Source of the DNA: Vitrella brassicaformis
Taxonomy: Eukaryota; Sar; Vitrellaceae
Assembly: GCA_001179505.1 (NCBI GenBank)
Contig: CDMY01000405.1
Coordinates: 196,439 to 219,918, forward strand
Length of the DNA: 23,480 nucleotides
Direction of reading: 5' to 3'
The notes under the pieces were generated by a model. The model saw nothing but the letters and a program-made list of their open reading frames with translations, was not told the DNA's origin and made no database searches. Below are positions 20,316 through 23,480 of this stretch, one piece after another; position 1 is the stretch's first letter; each line of letters begins with the position of its first letter. The position numbers were made by a program, and so were the translations under genes.

Positions 20316-22188
20316 ATGACAGCGAGTGCCGTCAACAAAGTGCCACCACAGACGGTCTCCACAATGTCAGCGGTCAGGGATAGGTAAGGATTCATTCAAT
20401 TGCGACCAAAAGCCACCATTCCATTCATCCGTCCTCCCGCCTGTGTGTGCGCTTGTGCCCAGGCCGTGGTTCGTCCAGGCGCTGGAGCGGCTTCAGAGTT
20501 GGATGGAATCAGTTCAGTTCGACGAGCTTCTCAGCCACTCGGGCGACGTCGGTGGTGCCGCACCAATCCTCTCTGGAGCGGACACCGAGCTGGAGGCGCT
20601 TGTTCGGCTGAGTGCCTCGCTGCTGGAAGGGCTGAGGGACTCGGCCATCGGCCTGCCGCCCCATCGTGTGGAGAGGAAGCAGGAGCAGTTGACGTGGCTG
20701 CTGGCTAGCTTCCTCCTGCTGGATCTGCCTCTGCAGAGGCGCTTGCGTGTGGTTGATTTCTGCTCTGGTGCGGGGCATTTCGGCTTTGTCGTCGGCCGGT
20801 TGTTTCCTCACTTTTCTGTGTGGCTGGTGGAGATCAACGCTGTGGCCTGTCGGATGGCTCTGGTAGGCGCGCTTGGACGCTCTTGCGAATCAATCGTTGG
20901 TCTGTGTGTGTGTGTGTGTCACCTTCCCTGTTCGTTCAGGAGACGAAGGAAAAGTACGGCCTCACCAATGTCCACGTGATCAACGCGTCCCTGACGGACC
21001 TCATCCCGGGCGGTTCTGGGGGGACGTGTCCACTGCCTGACTTCGACGTCGGTCTCGGCCTTCACGCGTGTGGGTACGTCGACAGCACACTTGCAGTGTG
21101 TGAGTACGTCTGTGCGTACGTCGGCCACCTGAGTGGGTGGGGTGTTTCGTGCAGGTGGCTGACCGATTTGATTCATGTGCTGTGTTTGCAGCGACGGGCC
21201 GCTTTCGTCCTCTGCTCGTGCTGTGTTGGCAAGGTGAGGCACCACCCCTCACCCACCAGCCGCGGGCGCTGGCCTGCCCATGGCGACTGCAGCTATAGTG
21301 ATGATGATGAGGCGACACCTGTCGTGTCCACGGAAGTGCTCGCGTACCCACGGAGCAGTCTGCTGAGGCAGGTAGGGGACGTATGGGTGTGTCTGTTCTC
21401 GCTTGCTGCTCTTCCAATGGCATGTGCTCTGTGTTGTGTTGTCCCAGCAATTGTCCGCTGAGGCCTACTTTGAATTGGCGGCAGCTGCAGGTAACTGCTT
21501 GGAGGTGATGCGCGCGTTGGTGTGTGTCCTGCCATGAGTGTGTGCGTGGCTGGTGGTGCAGATATGAATGAGGCTCCTGATCGACATGGAGCCGCAGACA
21601 AGGCCACCTTGTCTCCGGCCGAATGCCATTGGCCTCCGCCCCTTGCCTCCTGGTTGCTGCGCCTCAACCGGGCCTTCCGGCATCGGTGGGATTCAGTCGC
21701 GCGCCCAGCTGCTCTGACACAGTCAAAGGAGACATCTGAGCTGGGGTGCTGCCGAGGTGCGCACTGCTATCCGTGTGCAGGCGATGTACGGGCAGCCTGG
21801 CTATTCAGAATCTCTGTTCTCTGTGTTTACGATGCAGGCTTGTGTGCGGATGGCGAGAGCGACGAAGAGACGTCTCTGCCTTTGGCAAGACGGACGTGCA
21901 AGCTGCTGGTGGAGATGGACAGACTGATGGCTGCTCACGAACACGGCTACACAGTGAGGGTGATCCACATGCCGCTGAGGTACGATTGATTACCTGCCTT
22001 GCGTGTGTGTATGCGACGCACGATTGCCACCCATCCACCCATCCATCGATGGGATGATTTGTGTCTGCTGGATGGTTGTCTGCAGAGCTTCACCGAAGAA
22101 CGACATCATCATCGGTCGTCCCCCGAGTGGCCACGATCGCCTGGCGCATCGCGTCTCGCTGACAGCGCTTGTTGCCGACCAAATTTAA
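20316..22188 (+). CDS. Methyltransferase, Methyltransf_32 class (GSTCD/METTL25-like)
   Basis: Seven exons, 20316-20383, 20463-20862, 20940-21073, 21155-21371, 21448-21490, 21562-21979 and 22086-22188, give 460 residues ending in TAA. The first in-frame ATG is at 20316. After an alpha-helical N-terminal region, motif I of a SAM-dependent methyltransferase reads RVVDFCSGAGHFGFVVGRLF, with the acidic motif II as VWLVEINAVAC. Then come VHVINASLTDL, FDVGLGLHACG, a Thr-Asp pair in WLTDLIHV, and RRAAFVLCSCCVGK. The HACG-TDL-CxCC order with a following YPRSS is characteristic of Methyltransf_32 proteins such as GSTCD and METTL25. C-terminal CKLLVEMDRLMAAHEHGY and SPKNDIIIGRPP also suit that group. 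The substrate is not known for these relatives with certainty, so I give none. Segment 21757-21837 (81 bases) has GT and AG ends and keeps frame either way; if spliced out the protein has 433 residues. Confidence 0.85.
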
Positions 22189-22204
22189 AGGCGACCAAAT
22201 GAAG

Positions 22205-22240
22205 GTGTACAGTGACCAACTTGGTTCACGCACTGTACAC
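22205..22240 (+). other. Perfect 10 bp inverted repeat in gene 7 3' UTR
   Basis: GTGTACAGTG (22205-22214) is exactly complementary to CACTGTACAC (22231-22240). The 16-base loop contains a second inverted repeat, ACCAA at 22215-22219 and TTGGT at 22221-22225. It begins 17 bases after the TAA stop. In RNA it could fold as a long hairpin. Confidence 0.7.
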
Positions 22241-22588
22241 TCAGCTCCCTCCTGCAGGTGCAACCAGATGCCGACCGACGCACGCCTGTACAGTTCCTCT
22301 GCTTGTCTGCCTGCCTGCCTGCCCGCCTGTCGGTGTGTGTGGGGGGCAGTGTTTGCTTGCCTTGTGCGGAGTAGTTCTTTGTCCATCGACCGATGGATGT
22401 AGTGTATGTCCGACTGATGTTGAATGGTGACCTTCGTGGCTTTCACCCACGTGCACGCAGTCTGCATGCAGTCAGCCCCACGCACCCAACCCATTTCTCC
22501 TGACTGCATCCACCCCAACCAACACAGGCATTGCAACGTTGTCTGAGTGACACAGCACATGCACCGCGTCCATCAACCCTCCCTCATG

Positions 22589-22614
22589 TGGACGGACGGA
22601 CGGACGGACGGACG
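22589..22614. repeat. (GGAC)6 microsatellite
   Basis: Six tandem tetranucleotide units in the intergenic region downstream of gene 7. Confidence 0.9.
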
Positions 22615-23207
22615 CAGACAGAAAATCTCACTCTCCCTACACCACTACTCGACTCTCATATGGTCCTCAGCTACATCATGCTCATGATCATCATCAGCCG
22701 CTGACAGACACTTTGTAGTGCTTGTCAGAAGCTCATGTGGACGAGCACCACGCAGCTGAAGACCATAGAGTCGAAACGAATCATACATTGCCCCCCTCGG
22801 AAAGCAACATAAATGCGACGAGACGCGACATACACACATACGGAAAGCAACATGTATGCGTGTATGCGTGTATGTGTGTATGTGTGTGCCACACGGATTG
22901 CCCACGGCCTACCGACGCATAAAGGCGCCTGAGGCAGGCCACAAAACCCACACGCCTGGCTGGCTGGCTTCAGCCGGCCTCCCTCACAGGCATGGCATGC
23001 GATGTAGCGGGAGGGCGTCCCTTTCGCTGAGGTCCCGTCCCGTCCCGCCCTCCCGCCCGCCCTCACTAGAAAGAATTCGGATGCACCGAGACCGCTGGCC
23101 GATCGACAGACAGGCATACAGGCAGGCAGGCAGGCATGAAACCATGCGCATGAAGCGGTTTACAAAATACCCGAAGACGTGCACGTAGGCATGCACTCGT
23201 GTGTGTC

Positions 23208-23404
23208 TCAGTGACCCCCCCTTCCCCCTCTCCAGGCACCAGCCCTCCTACTGCTGGCCGTGCTATAGTGTCTGTCGCCCACAAGCCGCCTCTCGATGGC
23301 TGCAGCGGAGGCTCTCCGTTGCCCCAAACCACCGCTGGCAGCTGCCATGGCGGCTTGCAGCCTCCTGGTGCTGCCACCGTTGTTCTCGAGGACCACCGGC
23401 TCCC
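23208..23404 (-). CDS. Possible terminal exon of a gene continuing past the window (partial)
   Basis: On the minus strand an acceptor-like CTCAG (23409-23405) is followed by an open stretch of about 64 codons starting EPVVLENNGGSTRRLQAAMAAA and ending GGRGGH before TGA at 23208. The composition (Ala, Arg, Gly, Glu) is more protein-like than the surrounding repeats. The preceding sequence to the window end is CTGT repeat and poly-C, so no upstream exon can be seen. It matches no family I recognise. It could equally be a chance open frame in GC-rich DNA. Confidence 0.3.
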
Positions 23405-23415
23405 CTGAGTGATAC

Positions 23416-23480
23416 ATAGACAGACAGACAGACAGACAGCCAGACATCCAGCGAAATGCATGCGCCCCCCCCCCCCCCCC
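23416..23480. repeat. (ACAG)n repeat and terminal poly-C
   Basis: A GACA-type tetranucleotide run at about 23418-23440 is followed at 23465-23480 by sixteen C. A homopolymer ending exactly at the window edge may mark a contig end or a sequencing limit. Confidence 0.75.

Larger units (their letters stand above)
22189..23207. other. 3' flank of gene 7 and repeat-rich intergenic DNA
   Basis: This holds a strong inverted repeat at 22205-22240, CTGC repeats near 22305-22325, (GGAC)6 at 22589-22614, TGTATGCG/TGTATG repeats near 22853-22885 and a 13 bp direct repeat (CGGAAAGCAACAT at 22798-22810 and 22841-22853). Short minus-strand frames around 22725-23117 look repeat-derived, and I could not link them by splice sites. 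No RNA gene was recognised. Confidence 0.55.

Noticed and set aside
21234-21293. Possible 60-base intron in the methyltransferase (GTGAGG to TGCAG)
   Set aside because: Splicing it would put CTA TAG in frame and stop the protein before the YPRSS motif; reading through keeps the family order.
22725-23117. 130-codon minus-strand frame near the right end
   Set aside because: It includes translated GT/CA and TGTATG repeats and no splice sites link it to a coherent protein.

Overview
The window is nuclear DNA of a eukaryote. It has seven multi-exon protein genes and one possible partial exon at the right edge. The introns are short (about 45 to 175 bp) and nearly all GT-AG. Many are packed with (CA)n, (GT)n or (GACA)n microsatellites. 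Coding sequence is GC-rich, genes are close together, and three neighbouring pairs are divergent. There are no bacterial operons, Shine-Dalgarno sites, phage or CRISPR features. A RimM-type ribosome maturation factor with an apparent signal-plus-transit leader and a CCCTAAA-type telomere-like motif point to a photosynthetic alveolate, most likely a chromerid such as Vitrella. That assignment is inference from gene style and content, not a database match.

Layout, left to right. Gene 1 (440-2136, minus) is an unrecognised 311-residue protein in seven exons. It is divergent from gene 2 (2506-6874, plus), a 1,273-residue protein with one membrane segment near the N-terminus followed by more than 1,100 residues of disordered sequence. 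A gene-poor, repeat-rich stretch follows (6875-8645). Gene 3 (about 8646-12071, plus) is an inositol polyphosphate kinase with a low-complexity insertion near the end of its catalytic fold. Gene 4 (12501-14262, minus) converges on it and encodes a transcription-type cyclin (K/T/L class). Gene 5 (14437-17189, plus) is divergent from gene 4 and encodes a secreted glycoside hydrolase family 3 enzyme with a PAN/apple-like Cys domain. Gene 6 (17954-20103, minus) encodes the RimM-like protein, which carries a zinc-finger-like insertion. Gene 7 (20316-22188, plus) is divergent from gene 6 and encodes a methyltransferase of the Methyltransf_32 class (GSTCD/METTL25-like). The right end is repeat-rich, may contain the terminal exon of another minus-strand gene, and finishes in a run of C.

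The genes do not form one pathway. They are housekeeping and signalling genes: inositol phosphate signalling, a transcriptional cyclin, carbohydrate hydrolysis, organelle ribosome assembly and methylation. Exon models were built by hand from splice signals and phase. Every model given closes in frame from ATG to stop, but no transcript data were available.
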